Shown: in pieces, positions 1 through 7,574 of the stretch
Numbering within the stretch: the stretch's first letter is position 1
Layout: the number at the start of each line of letters is the position of its first letter
Origin: Bacteroidota bacterium
Lineage (GTDB): Bacteria > Bacteroidota > Bacteroidia > M30B66
DNA: 64,000 bases
Assembly: GCA_027490225.1 (NCBI GenBank)
Contig: JAIXYK010000049.1
Location: 50,371-114,370 of the forward strand
Direction of reading: 5' to 3'
Notes under the pieces: model-generated
The model's database searches: none
Seen by the model: the letters and a program-made list of their open reading frames with translations, nothing else
Told to the model about the DNA's origin: nothing
Translations under genes and position numbers: made by a program

Positions 1-698
1 GACTTTTATCTTCTATGCATTTGATGGGGCGGACGGCAGTATTGAAGTTAATTGCTCCACCAGAATTGAATGATATTTTGAAAGAACAATTCAGCATTTC
101 TCAAACCGTTTTAAATTACCCGATTGAGTTCATTGGCACACAGAATGAAATTGCAGAGACAGTATTAGAAAATGGCTCTTTTAGCATTCAAACATTTCCA
201 CTTCACCATAGAATACCTTGTACGGGATTCATTGTAAGGGAAAAGGAAAAGCCCCGAAATATAAGGCAAGACATTATTGAAATGTATAAACCTGATGTTA
301 GCCAGTTTAAAGCTATTAAAGCAGGTGCAGATTTAGTTCTTCCCAATGGTCAGGTTATTCCTAATAAGCTCATTACAAATGATCCTCCGAAACCAGTTTC
401 ATATGCATTCTGCTCAGATACAGCTCCAAGTGAATCGGTTTTTGAATTTCTGGTTGACATTGATTGCTTGTATCATGAAGCGACATTTGATGAGGAATTG
501 GTGCAAAGAGCTAAAGAAACATTCCATTCTACAGCTAAACAAGCTGCTTTGATTGCCAAACGAGCAAATGTAAAACAACTCATTATCGGTCATTTCTCTT
601 CCAGATATCGTGAAATTGAAACATTGCTGGCTCAGGCGCAATCTGTATTTCCTCTTACAAGAGCTGCTTTTGATGGTATGTTTCTTCAAATTAAATAA
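1..698 (+). CDS. rnz: Ribonuclease Z, C-terminal part (5' end outside window)
   Basis: tRNA 3'-processing endonuclease of the metallo-beta-lactamase fold, which cuts the 3' trailer from tRNA precursors in the cytoplasm. The reading frame is open from base 3, so the gene begins upstream; the catalytic HxHxDH motif lies outside the window. What is visible begins just after it (LLSSMHLMGRT) and carries the remaining metal and catalytic positions: a His in FPLHHRIPCTGF, the Asp in FCSDTAPSE, and the late His in LIIGHFSSRY. About 230 residues are present of a family usually near 300. The ATG at base 15 is internal, not the start. Identification is firm. Confidence 0.93.
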   Translation, partial: LLSSMHLMGRTAVLKLIAPPELNDILKEQFSISQTVLNYPIEFIGTQNEIAETVLENGSFSIQTFPLHHRIPCTGFIVREKEKPRNIRQDIIEMYKPDVSQFKAIKAGADLVLPNGQVIPNKLITNDPPKPVSYAFCSDTAPSESVFEFLVDIDCLYHEATFDEELVQRAKETFHSTAKQAALIAKRANVKQLIIGHFSSRYREIETLLAQAQSVFPLTRAAFDGMFLQIK

Positions 699-764
699 AA
701 AGCAACGCAATAAAAAATTTGTTCGAATTGTTATAATTTGTACTTTTATAAAAATTTAAAGTAA

Positions 765-1514
765 ATGACCATATCTAAAGATAAGGTGCTTTTAGAAATA
801 GTAAATGATAATCCCCTGCTGGCTTCAGTTGTGGATAGGTTTGGTATTCCTTATTCTAGATGGACATTAACTTTAGAGAAAGCTTGTGAAACAGATGATG
901 TAAACATGCCGCTTTTGTTGGAAATGTTAAAAGCATTTTCAGATAGCAATCATTTCCCTAAGGCTGAATTAGATCAACTTCCTTTACAGTCGATTATCGA
1001 GTATTTGATAAAAACGCATGTTTATTATATTAAATCTCGTTTGCCAAGAATCGAACAGTTTATAGACTTATTGGTAGATCATTATGGGAAGTTTGATATG
1101 CATTTGTATCTCTTGAAAGACTATTTTCAGGATTACAAAAGAGATATGTTGGCGCACATTTGCATAGAAGAAAGAAATTTGTTCCCGTATGTTTTGAAGT
1201 TGTTAAAAACAGATGTAAATGTATTAACCACCAACCAGCTTTATAATTTACTTGAAGAGAATTCGATTACTCGCTTTATAAACGAGCATCACCATGTGGA
1301 GGATGAACTGGTTGAAATTAGAAGAAGATTGAATAATTACTCAGAAGCAAATAACCATAAAATTCAGATTACTACACTCTTTTATGAGTTGCGTTTGTTT
1401 GAAATTGATTTGCTTACACACGGTAAAGTTGAAGACGAAATTCTTATTCCACGTGCGCAAGAAATTGAAGAGAAACTGAAAAGGAACTTATTGCGTAAAG
1501 CAATGCTCAGTTAA
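765..1514 (+). CDS. Hemerythrin-domain protein, RIC/ScdA-like
   Basis: A 249-residue helical protein with a di-iron hemerythrin-like domain. Candidate ligands are H85, H131, E135/E136, H175-H177, H219 and E223/E225, in the order expected for iron-sulfur cluster repair (RIC/YtfE/ScdA) proteins. Residues 1-60 resemble the ScdA_N domain, but the family's CC motif is replaced by FGIPYSRW, so the N-terminal thiol chemistry is probably absent. It lies 22 bases upstream of ferritin on the same strand, which suggests joint roles in iron handling or nitrosative/oxidative damage. The fold is clear; the exact role (cluster repair, oxygen or iron sensing) is inference. Confidence 0.75.
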   Translation: MTISKDKVLLEIVNDNPLLASVVDRFGIPYSRWTLTLEKACETDDVNMPLLLEMLKAFSDSNHFPKAELDQLPLQSIIEYLIKTHVYYIKSRLPRIEQFIDLLVDHYGKFDMHLYLLKDYFQDYKRDMLAHICIEERNLFPYVLKLLKTDVNVLTTNQLYNLLEENSITRFINEHHHVEDELVEIRRRLNNYSEANNHKIQITTLFYELRLFEIDLLTHGKVEDEILIPRAQEIEEKLKRNLLRKAMLS

Positions 1515-1536
1515 TGATATTGAACCCCAAATTTGT

Positions 1537-2064
1537 ATGTTAAAAAAGAATATTGAAGCTGCTTTAAACGAGCAGATTGCAACAGAAGCTCATGCTTCAT
1601 TTTTATATTTAGGTCTTGCTTCTTGGTGCGACATGAAAAGTTTTGATGGAGCAGCTGGCTTCCTTTACAAGCATTCTGAAGAAGAAAGAATGCATATGCT
1701 AAAATTGTTTCATTACATAAATGATTCTGGAGGATATGCTAAATCTCCTGAGATTAAAAAATCGAAAACAGAATATAAATCACTTGCTGATGTTTTTAAA
1801 ACCATTTACGAAAGTGAAATTAAAGTAACCCAAAGTGTAATGGAATTGGTTGATTTGTGCAACCGCGAAAAAGATTTTTCTACACTTAATTTTATTCAAT
1901 GGTATGTTGCTGAGCAACACGAAGAAGAAGTGTTGTTTAAGTCAATTTTAGATAAAATTGAGTTAGTAGGTGATGATGGTAAAGGTTTGTTTATGATAGA
2001 CCAATACATTGAAACCCTGAATGCTAAAAAAGCCGCTGCAGAAGCTGCTGGCGGAGAAGCTTAG
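1537..2064 (+). CDS. ftnA: Ferritin (non-haem iron storage)
   Basis: Cytoplasmic 24-mer iron-storage protein of 175 residues. The ferroxidase residues known from E. coli FtnA all fall at the same numbers: E17, Y24, E50, H53, E94, E126, Q127, E129/E130. The C-terminal tail is Ala-rich (KKAAAEAAGGEA). It follows the hemerythrin gene closely and is probably co-transcribed with it. Its stop codon overlaps the stop codon of the convergent miaA gene by three bases (2061-2064), so there is no room for a terminator between the two genes. Confidence 0.95.
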   Translation: MLKKNIEAALNEQIATEAHASFLYLGLASWCDMKSFDGAAGFLYKHSEEERMHMLKLFHYINDSGGYAKSPEIKKSKTEYKSLADVFKTIYESEIKVTQSVMELVDLCNREKDFSTLNFIQWYVAEQHEEEVLFKSILDKIELVGDDGKGLFMIDQYIETLNAKKAAAEAAGGEA

Positions 2065-2963
2065 TCTATTTTTTTAAGTATTTCATCCAGTCCATTTGCT
2101 GGATTTATCCATATTGCAGGAGCTTGGTTTTTTAACCAGGTAACCTGCCTTTTTGCGTACCTTCTTGTGTTTTGTTGAATCAATGCAATAGTTTCATCTA
2201 GGCTAGATATCCCATCTAAATGTTGAAATAGCTCTTTGTAACCAACAGTTTGTAATGCATTTAAATGTCGATAGGGTTGAAGTGCCTCTGTTTCTGCAAG
2301 CCAGCCCTGCTCCATCATTTTTAAAGTTCGCTTGTTAATGTTGTTGTACAATTCTTCCCTATTGACATCAGTGGCAAAGTAATATGTTTTAAAATTTCTC
2401 TCTTTGACCGTTTTCTTTCTGAAACTTGAATAAGGCTGTCCAGTTGCATTAATAATTTCTAATGCTCTGATTATCCTTTGAGGGTTATCGAGGTCAGCTT
2501 GGGATGCGAATGAAGGATCTTTCGCAATCAATTCCGCTCTTAAGTCCACCAAACCCTCTTCTTTCCATCTTTTATTTAATGAGTCTCTTATTTCTTTAGG
2601 AATTTCAGGCATTTCATCCATTCCGTTTAACAAGGCACTGATGTAAAGGCCTGAACCTCCGCAAACTATCTGAATGTTGTTTTGAAAGAATAAATTATCA
2701 AGTAAATTGATGGCTTCTTGTTCAAACATTCCAGCATTAAAAGGCTGACTTACAGCGCGATCTCCAATGAAATAATGTGTAGCCAGTTTTAATTCTTCTT
2801 CATTTGGCGCAGCACTTCCAATTTTTAACTCACGAAATACCTGGCGTGCATCTGCAGAAATAATAGAGCAATTGAAATGCTTTGCAAGTTGAATTGCTAA
2901 TGTAGTTTTACCAGAGCCGGTTGGCCCTCCAATAACAATTACCGTTTTATTTTCAATTGGCAT
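2061..2963 (-). CDS. miaA: tRNA dimethylallyltransferase
   Basis: Transfers a dimethylallyl group to A37 of tRNAs that read codons beginning with U. The 300-residue length is normal. The P-loop GPTGSGKTT lies at residues 13-21, followed by the substrate-binding segment ISADARQVFREL (DARQ where many homologues have DSRQ) and the central region around DNPQRIIRALE. The start is 5 bases downstream of the stop of the 2969-3754 gene, in a minus-strand run cca-like, ORF-3-like, miaA, which joins two tRNA-maturation enzymes. The gene is convergent and overlapping with ferritin. Confidence 0.95.
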   Translation of the reverse strand: MPIENKTVIVIGGPTGSGKTTLAIQLAKHFNCSIISADARQVFRELKIGSAAPNEEELKLATHYFIGDRAVSQPFNAGMFEQEAINLLDNLFFQNNIQIVCGGSGLYISALLNGMDEMPEIPKEIRDSLNKRWKEEGLVDLRAELIAKDPSFASQADLDNPQRIIRALEIINATGQPYSSFRKKTVKERNFKTYYFATDVNREELYNNINKRTLKMMEQGWLAETEALQPYRHLNALQTVGYKELFQHLDGISSLDETIALIQQNTRRYAKRQVTWLKNQAPAIWINPANGLDEILKKID

Positions 2964-2968
2964 TTGGC

Positions 2969-3754
2969 CTATTCATCGTAATCGCTTCCGCCGCCGCCGT
3001 AACCTCCACCAAATTCGTCTTCGTCTTTTTCTCCGAATTCATCATCTTCATCATCACCAAAACCATATTCCTCATCCTCTTCGGCTGCTCCAGCTCCACT
3101 TGTTTCGGTAGTATTATTAAACTCTTCTGCCAATTTTGCAATCTCACTGTCTGTTTCTAAATCTAACTCTTCAGGCAATCCTAATACTAAATCATCATTT
3201 TCTTCTGTTTCTGCAATTTCTCCTAATTCTGGATCTTCGTCATCGCTTGCCATTGCTGCAAACATTTGCAAATCATCGTCTGCTGCTGCAATCTTTGGTT
3301 TACGTCCTCTTCCATCTGGTTCGGTTCTCTCTCTATTTGGAATGATGAGTGTTTCTTTATATTGCACAGGTGGAGCGCCAACAACTGCAGCTACTTTAGG
3401 ATACACAGTTTTATACTCTGCATCGGGCATTATTTTAATCAATTCAATATTAAAGTTCCATGGGTTGTTTTCGTCATAAGAAAACAAGAATTTCTGATGC
3501 GGATCGTCAATTCTATCAACCAAATCAACCTTGTTTAGGGGAGCTAGATTTTCACCAGTAATTTCACCAATCAATTCACCTTTTCTGAGGTTATGGTCTG
3601 CCATGTAAAAAACACCTTTGTGTTTGTTATCAAAGCCGATGGAGCTTAGTATTTGCAAAAATAAATCTGCAAAAGTATTGTCCGCCTGCAAGTCGATATC
3701 GCGGTGGATATCATCATAATCATCAAAAATAACACGAAATCTAAGTATACTCAT
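2969..3754 (-). CDS. Plasmid pRiA4b ORF-3-like protein
   Basis: A 261-residue protein whose first half (MSILRFRVIFDDYDDIHRDI through KNDFNI-like beta-rich sequence) matches the pRiA4b ORF-3 fold (PF07929), a family of unknown biochemical role. The second half is very acidic, rich in Asp/Glu, with a Gly-rich tail (EFGGGYGGGGSDYDE) that is likely disordered. It starts inside the last codon of the cca-like gene (ATGA overlap, 3751-3754), so translation is coupled to it. Coupling with cca and miaA hints at an RNA-related job, but that is only context. Confidence 0.7.
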   Translation of the reverse strand: MSILRFRVIFDDYDDIHRDIDLQADNTFADLFLQILSSIGFDNKHKGVFYMADHNLRKGELIGEITGENLAPLNKVDLVDRIDDPHQKFLFSYDENNPWNFNIELIKIMPDAEYKTVYPKVAAVVGAPPVQYKETLIIPNRERTEPDGRGRKPKIAAADDDLQMFAAMASDDEDPELGEIAETEENDDLVLGLPEELDLETDSEIAKLAEEFNNTTETSGAGAAEEDEEYGFGDDEDDEFGEKDEDEFGGGYGGGGSDYDE

Positions 3755-5202
3755 ATGTTTTCAGAATTCTGCGAAGATACAGAAGCTTGCAATATTCTCG
3801 CAGGAATTAAGTTCAATTTTGCACCTTCTTTCAACATAAATTCATAAGCACCTTCAAATTCGTTTGGTATCAGCCCATCCAGGATAGCTTCTCTAATGGC
3901 GGTTTTAATTATTCCTACTTCTTTGCCCGGATTTAGCCCGAAAGTCTCCATAATATCAAGACCAGTTACAGGTGGTTGCCAATTGCGAATCTTGTCGCTT
4001 TCTTCAATTTCTTTCAATTTCACCTTCACCACTTCGAAGTTAGACAGGTAACGTTTTACCTTTTCTTCGTTTTTAGAAGTAATATCGGCCTGGCATAAGG
4101 TCATTAAATCGTCAATATCATCACCTGCCTCAAACAGCAAGCGCCTAACTGCCGAATCGGTAACAATTTCTTTGCTTAAAACAATAGGTCTCAAATGGAG
4201 TAGTACCAACTTTTGCACGTACTTCATTTTTTCATTCAAAGGCAGTTTTAGTCGCTTGAAAATCTGGGGAACCATTCTCGCACCTTTATCTTCATGCCCG
4301 TGAAACGTCCAGCCGTGCTCAGGTTCAAATCTTTTGGTGGCAGGTTTTGCTATGTCGTGTAATATAGCAGCCCAGCGCAACCATAAATTATCTGTGTTTA
4401 CTGAAATATTATCTAATACTTGCAGCGTATGGTAAAAATTATCTTTATGCGCCTTGCCTTTTATAACTTCTACACCATGCAAAGCAACCATTTCAGGAAA
4501 AATCAAATGCAATAATCCAGTATCAAAAAGCAATTTGAATCCAACTGATGGTTTGGGTGATTCAACGATTTTGTTTAATTCCACGGTGATTCTTTCCATA
4601 GAAACAATGCTGATTCTTTGTTTATTGGATTGAATAGACTGTAAAGAACTTTTCTCGATTTCAAAGCCCAGTTGGCTGGCAAACCTTATGGCACGCATCA
4701 TACGCAAAGGGTCGTCGCTGTAGGTTTGATCTGGATGAAGTGGTGTTCTTAAAATTCCATTTTCCAAGTCATTTAAACCGTTAAACGGGTCAACAATTTC
4801 GTCGGTGAAAGGATTTAAGGAAATTGCTAATGCATTAATTGTAAAATCGCGTCTTTCTTGGTCTTCCTGCAAAGTGCCATCTTCTACCAATGGCTTACGC
4901 GATTCTAATCTGTATGATTCTTTGCGAGCACCAACAAATTCAATTTCTAAATCCTCGTGCTTCAGCATTGCTGTGCCGTAAGTTTTAAAAATGGTAATTT
5001 GTTTGGTTTGCCCCAACATTTTTGCAACTCTCTGGGCCATTTCTATTCCGCTGCCTTCCACAACCACATCAATGTCTTTGCATGGCCTTCCCAACAATTT
5101 ATCTCGTACAAAACCGCCAATTATAAAGGCACGCACATTAAGCTCAGTTGCTGCTGTGCTGAGCGTTTCAAAAATTGGATGTTCAAGAGAGATATGTTTC
5201 AA
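3751..5202 (-). CDS. cca: CCA-adding-type tRNA nucleotidyltransferase with HD domain
   Basis: Adds or repairs the 3' CCA end of tRNA. The nucleotidyltransferase signature GGFVRD (29-34) with DID (43-45) is followed by RRDFTINAL (117-125) and DDPLRMMRA (163-171), all standard for class II enzymes. A C-terminal HD phosphohydrolase domain has its HD pair at 282-283. The 483-residue length fits the Bacteroidota form with an HD domain. The start is TTG at 5202, supported by a TAATTTTG box just upstream. It heads a three-gene minus-strand unit ending in miaA. In some lineages such proteins add only A or only CC, which sequence alone does not settle here. Confidence 0.9.
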   Translation of the reverse strand: MKHISLEHPIFETLSTAATELNVRAFIIGGFVRDKLLGRPCKDIDVVVEGSGIEMAQRVAKMLGQTKQITIFKTYGTAMLKHEDLEIEFVGARKESYRLESRKPLVEDGTLQEDQERRDFTINALAISLNPFTDEIVDPFNGLNDLENGILRTPLHPDQTYSDDPLRMMRAIRFASQLGFEIEKSSLQSIQSNKQRISIVSMERITVELNKIVESPKPSVGFKLLFDTGLLHLIFPEMVALHGVEVIKGKAHKDNFYHTLQVLDNISVNTDNLWLRWAAILHDIAKPATKRFEPEHGWTFHGHEDKGARMVPQIFKRLKLPLNEKMKYVQKLVLLHLRPIVLSKEIVTDSAVRRLLFEAGDDIDDLMTLCQADITSKNEEKVKRYLSNFEVVKVKLKEIEESDKIRNWQPPVTGLDIMETFGLNPGKEVGIIKTAIREAILDGLIPNEFEGAYEFMLKEGAKLNLIPARILQASVSSQNSENI

Positions 5203-5210
5203 AGCGGGCG

Positions 5211-5218
5211 CAAAATTA
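5211..5218 (-). promoter_or_regulatory. Candidate -7 promoter element for the cca-like gene
   Basis: The minus strand reads TAATTTTG, a match to the Bacteroidota -7 consensus TAnnTTTG, only 9 bases upstream of the TTG start at 5202. Transcription would begin a few bases before the start codon, giving a nearly leaderless mRNA. No clear -33 element was identified. Confidence 0.5.
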
Positions 5219-5273
5219 GCAGATTTTAAGGTTTTAACAGTATATGATTAATATTGCAGTAAAATTAATCAAC

Positions 5274-5570
5274 ATGAGTGCGCACATTTTAATAAATAAT
5301 GAGGTAGAGCAGCAATTAGAATTTCAATTACAAAGCGGAGAAAAGGCATTTGTAACTTATCGCTATTGGGGAAAAATAATTGTACTGATGCATACCGAAG
5401 TGCCGCAATCAGAAGAAGGAAAAGGACTTGGAAGTGAATTGGCCAGGCAGACATTCGAATGGATTCGCGCACAAAAAATAATGGCAAAGGTTTTTTGCCC
5501 ATTTTTGGTAGTTTATTTAAAACGACATCCTGAATTTTTAGATGTAGTAACATCAGAAGAACTAAAATGA
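5274..5570 (+). CDS. Small GNAT-family N-acetyltransferase (YjdJ/NATD1 type)
   Basis: A 98-residue protein of the minimal Gcn5-like acetyltransferase family. The acetyl-CoA-binding segment is EEGKGLGSELARQTFEW, followed by the family's typical ending KVFCPFLVVYLKRHPEF. I chose the ATG at 5274 (MSAHILINNE) over an in-frame ATG at 5244, because the extra ten residues do not fit the compact family. The last four bases (ATGA, 5567-5570) overlap the start of the deaminase gene, so the two are translationally coupled. The substrate is unknown. Confidence 0.8.
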   Translation: MSAHILINNEVEQQLEFQLQSGEKAFVTYRYWGKIIVLMHTEVPQSEEGKGLGSELARQTFEWIRAQKIMAKVFCPFLVVYLKRHPEFLDVVTSEELK

Positions 5571-6004
5571 TACTAGACGATAACTATTTTATGCAAGTTG
5601 CACTCAAAGAGGCGCAGAAAGCCTTGGATGCTGATGAGGTTCCAATAGGATGCGTAATTGTGTGCAATGGAACCATCATTGCGCGTGCATTCAACAGAAC
5701 CGAGCAATTAAAAGACTTTACTGCACATGCCGAAATGCAGGCATTTACCAGCGCTTCAGAGTATCTAAACAATAAGTACTTAAACGAATGCACCCTTTAT
5801 GTAACGCTAGAGCCTTGCGTAATGTGTTCGGGTGCAGCCTTTTGGACACAAATTGGGCGTATTGTTTTCGGCGCTAGCGACGCAAAGCGGGGTGTTTCTC
5901 AACTTTCAAAAAACATTTTTCATCCTTCTACAGAAATTACACAAGGAGTTTTAGCAGCAGAAAGTGCAGCTTTGTTGAGTAAATTTTTTAAAGCTAAAAG
6001 GTGA
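5567..6004 (+). CDS. tadA: tRNA-specific adenosine deaminase-like protein (TadA family)
   Basis: Zinc-dependent deaminase of 145 residues, expected to convert A34 to inosine in tRNA-Arg(ACG). The zinc motif HAE is at 54-56 with E56-type proton shuttle, and PCVMC at 83-87 supplies C84 and C87. It is translationally coupled to the upstream acetyltransferase. The stop codon touches the first unit of the heptanucleotide array at 6003. Some paralogues in this family deaminate guanine or cytosine; TadA is the most likely, but a guanine-deaminase-type role is not excluded. Confidence 0.8.
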   Translation: MILDDNYFMQVALKEAQKALDADEVPIGCVIVCNGTIIARAFNRTEQLKDFTAHAEMQAFTSASEYLNNKYLNECTLYVTLEPCVMCSGAAFWTQIGRIVFGASDAKRGVSQLSKNIFHPSTEITQGVLAAESAALLSKFFKAKR

Positions 6005-6289
6005 AAGAGGGAAGTGTAAAGTATAAAGTAGAAAGGGGAAAGTAGAAAGGGGAAAGTAGAAAGGAGAAAGGGGAAAGGAGAAAGGGGAAAGGAGAAAGGA
6101 GAAAGGAGAAAGGGGAAAGGAGAAAGGGGAAAGGAGAAAGGGGAAAGTAGAAAGGGGAAAGTAGAAAGGAGAAAGGGGAAAGGGGAAAGGAGAAAGGGGA
6201 AAGGAGAAAGGGGAAAGGGGAAAGTAGAAAGGGGAAAGTAGAAAGTAGAAAGGGGAAAGGGGAAAGGAGAAAGGTGAAAGTATAAAGTG
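6003..6289 (+). repeat. 41-unit heptanucleotide purine array
   Basis: An uninterrupted 7-bp register runs for 41 units (287 bp). From 6031 to 6282 every one of 36 units has the form GAAAGNN, with the last two bases being GG, GA, TA or once GT; the five outer units are degenerate (for example TAAAGTA). The plus strand is almost pure purine, so the region could form triplex DNA. It fills the gap between the stop codons of two convergent genes, and no units enter either coding sequence. Confidence 0.95.
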
Positions 6290-6313
6290 AACAGCTTTTT
6301 GAAAGCCTGTAAT

Positions 6314-7390
6314 TTATTGCTTCTTCATAAATATTTGCAACAACAACTTCGATAATATTTTTTCGACTATTTGGTATGTGATGGATGACATTAGAATTAT
6401 AACTAACAAACAGCTGCAAAAGTAAATCCAACCGTTTAATGGTATGGTAAATCCAGCTTGTCTTAATACAATAGGTAAACTAAAAAGTATGATAGGATGC
6501 ACTAAATAAAGAGAAAAAGAGATGTCTCCTAAAAAAACTAAGAATTTTGGAATTTTATATGGTTTTAATTTATCTCTCAAAAGGGTTGATAGAATTAACA
6601 AACCGCAATTAAATAAATGAGTGAAAAATCCGCTAAAAAAATGAAATAAATCAAAGTAATAGCCAGCAAAATTTATGAGTGAAGCAATTACAAATAAATT
6701 CGCCCAAATTATTCGATTAAAATTAATAGTAGACTTATATAACTTTCCAATTAAAAGACCAAGCACAAAAAATAAGATAACTGGATTTGTAATTAAGCTA
6801 AAATATGAAAAGTGAAAGATGTACCATTGTCTTAAATCTTGCATTACATAACCTCTTGTTAAAACTGGAATAATAATTAAAGTGATAATTATAATGCTCG
6901 AGAAAAAGTACCAGCGGTATTTTTTAAACATAAACGAAAACGCAAGCAGTAAATAAAAATAAACTTCATAATTTAACGACCAGCCTACTTTGAGCGCCGG
7001 CATTCCGTAAGAAGGGCCAATTAAATTAGCATAGGTTGGATAAAAGAAAATGGTAGGTAAAAGTAATTTTGGATGTTCAATTATGTATAAATGTAATTGA
7101 TAAGAAACCAGTATAAAAACGAATGTAGCAAGATAATATAGTGGAAGAATGCGAACAGCTCTTTTGAATAAAAAGGTTTTTATCTTATCAAAGTTCCATT
7201 CGATTTGGTAAGTGGTTACATACATTATAAAACCACTGATGATGAAAAACAAAGGCACGCCAATGGAACCTTTTTTAAACAAGACAAAACCAAAGCTATT
7301 TTCTGGTAAAAGTCCTTTCATGTGAAAACAACATACAAGCAAAGCTGCTAAACCGCGAAACAGCTGTATAACTTGAATTTGTGTTTTCAT
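6314..7390 (-). CDS. Acyltransferase 3 family membrane protein (OafA/YrhL-like)
   Basis: A 358-residue polytopic inner-membrane protein with about ten hydrophobic segments. The N-terminal motif [18 protein letters not shown] contains the family Arg and His, followed by [14 protein letters not shown] and an arginine in [13 protein letters not shown]. Relatives transfer O-acetyl or other acyl groups from the cytoplasm to surface polysaccharides or lipids. It is a solitary gene facing the purine array, with no polysaccharide genes beside it, so the acceptor cannot be guessed. Its length matches the single-domain form without a periplasmic SGNH domain. Confidence 0.85.
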   Translation of the reverse strand: MKTQIQVIQLFRGLAALLVCCFHMKGLLPENSFGFVLFKKGSIGVPLFFIISGFIMYVTTYQIEWNFDKIKTFLFKRAVRILPLYYLATFVFILVSYQLHLYIIEHPKLLLPTIFFYPTYANLIGPSYGMPALKVGWSLNYEVYFYLLLAFSFMFKKYRWYFFSSIIIITLIIIPVLTRGYVMQDLRQWYIFHFSYFSLITNPVILFFVLGLLIGKLYKSTINFNRIIWANLFVIASLINFAGYYFDLFHFFSGFFTHLFNCGLLILSTLLRDKLKPYKIPKFLVFLGDISFSLYLVHPIILFSLPIVLRQAGFTIPLNGWIYFCSCLLVIILMSSITYQIVEKILSKLLLQIFMKKQ

Positions 7391-7514
7391 AGCCTGCTAA
7401 TGTAAAGGAATCTTTTTTTTTAGCAGAGTTGTTTTTTATGATTTATAACATTTTAAGCCCTTCGGGTTTACGTCTTGAGATTTTGGAATTTTTTCGATAG
7501 GTAATTGATATCCA

Positions 7515-7556
7515 TAAAAAATCCCTTGTCTCTTAACAGAAACAAGGGATTTTTTA
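7515..7556 (-). terminator. Rho-independent terminator, probably bidirectional
   Basis: A 14-bp perfect stem (AAAAAATCCCTTGT at 7516-7529 pairing with ACAAGGGATTTTTT at 7542-7555) with a 12-base loop. It sits 19 bases after the stop of the minus-strand T9SS gene at 7575 and has T-rich arms on both strands. Confidence 0.85.
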
Positions 7557-7574
7557 TTATTGAAAAACAGTTAA

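Noticed and set aside
6003..6289. CRISPR array
   Set aside because: Units are 7 bp and contiguous with no spacers, and no cas genes are present.
5994..6431. 145-codon minus-strand frame encoding repeated LLSPFPF heptapeptides
   Set aside because: It is the translation of the 7-bp purine array (three units make seven codons) and runs into the acyltransferase gene in another frame; a repeat-generated open frame, not a gene.
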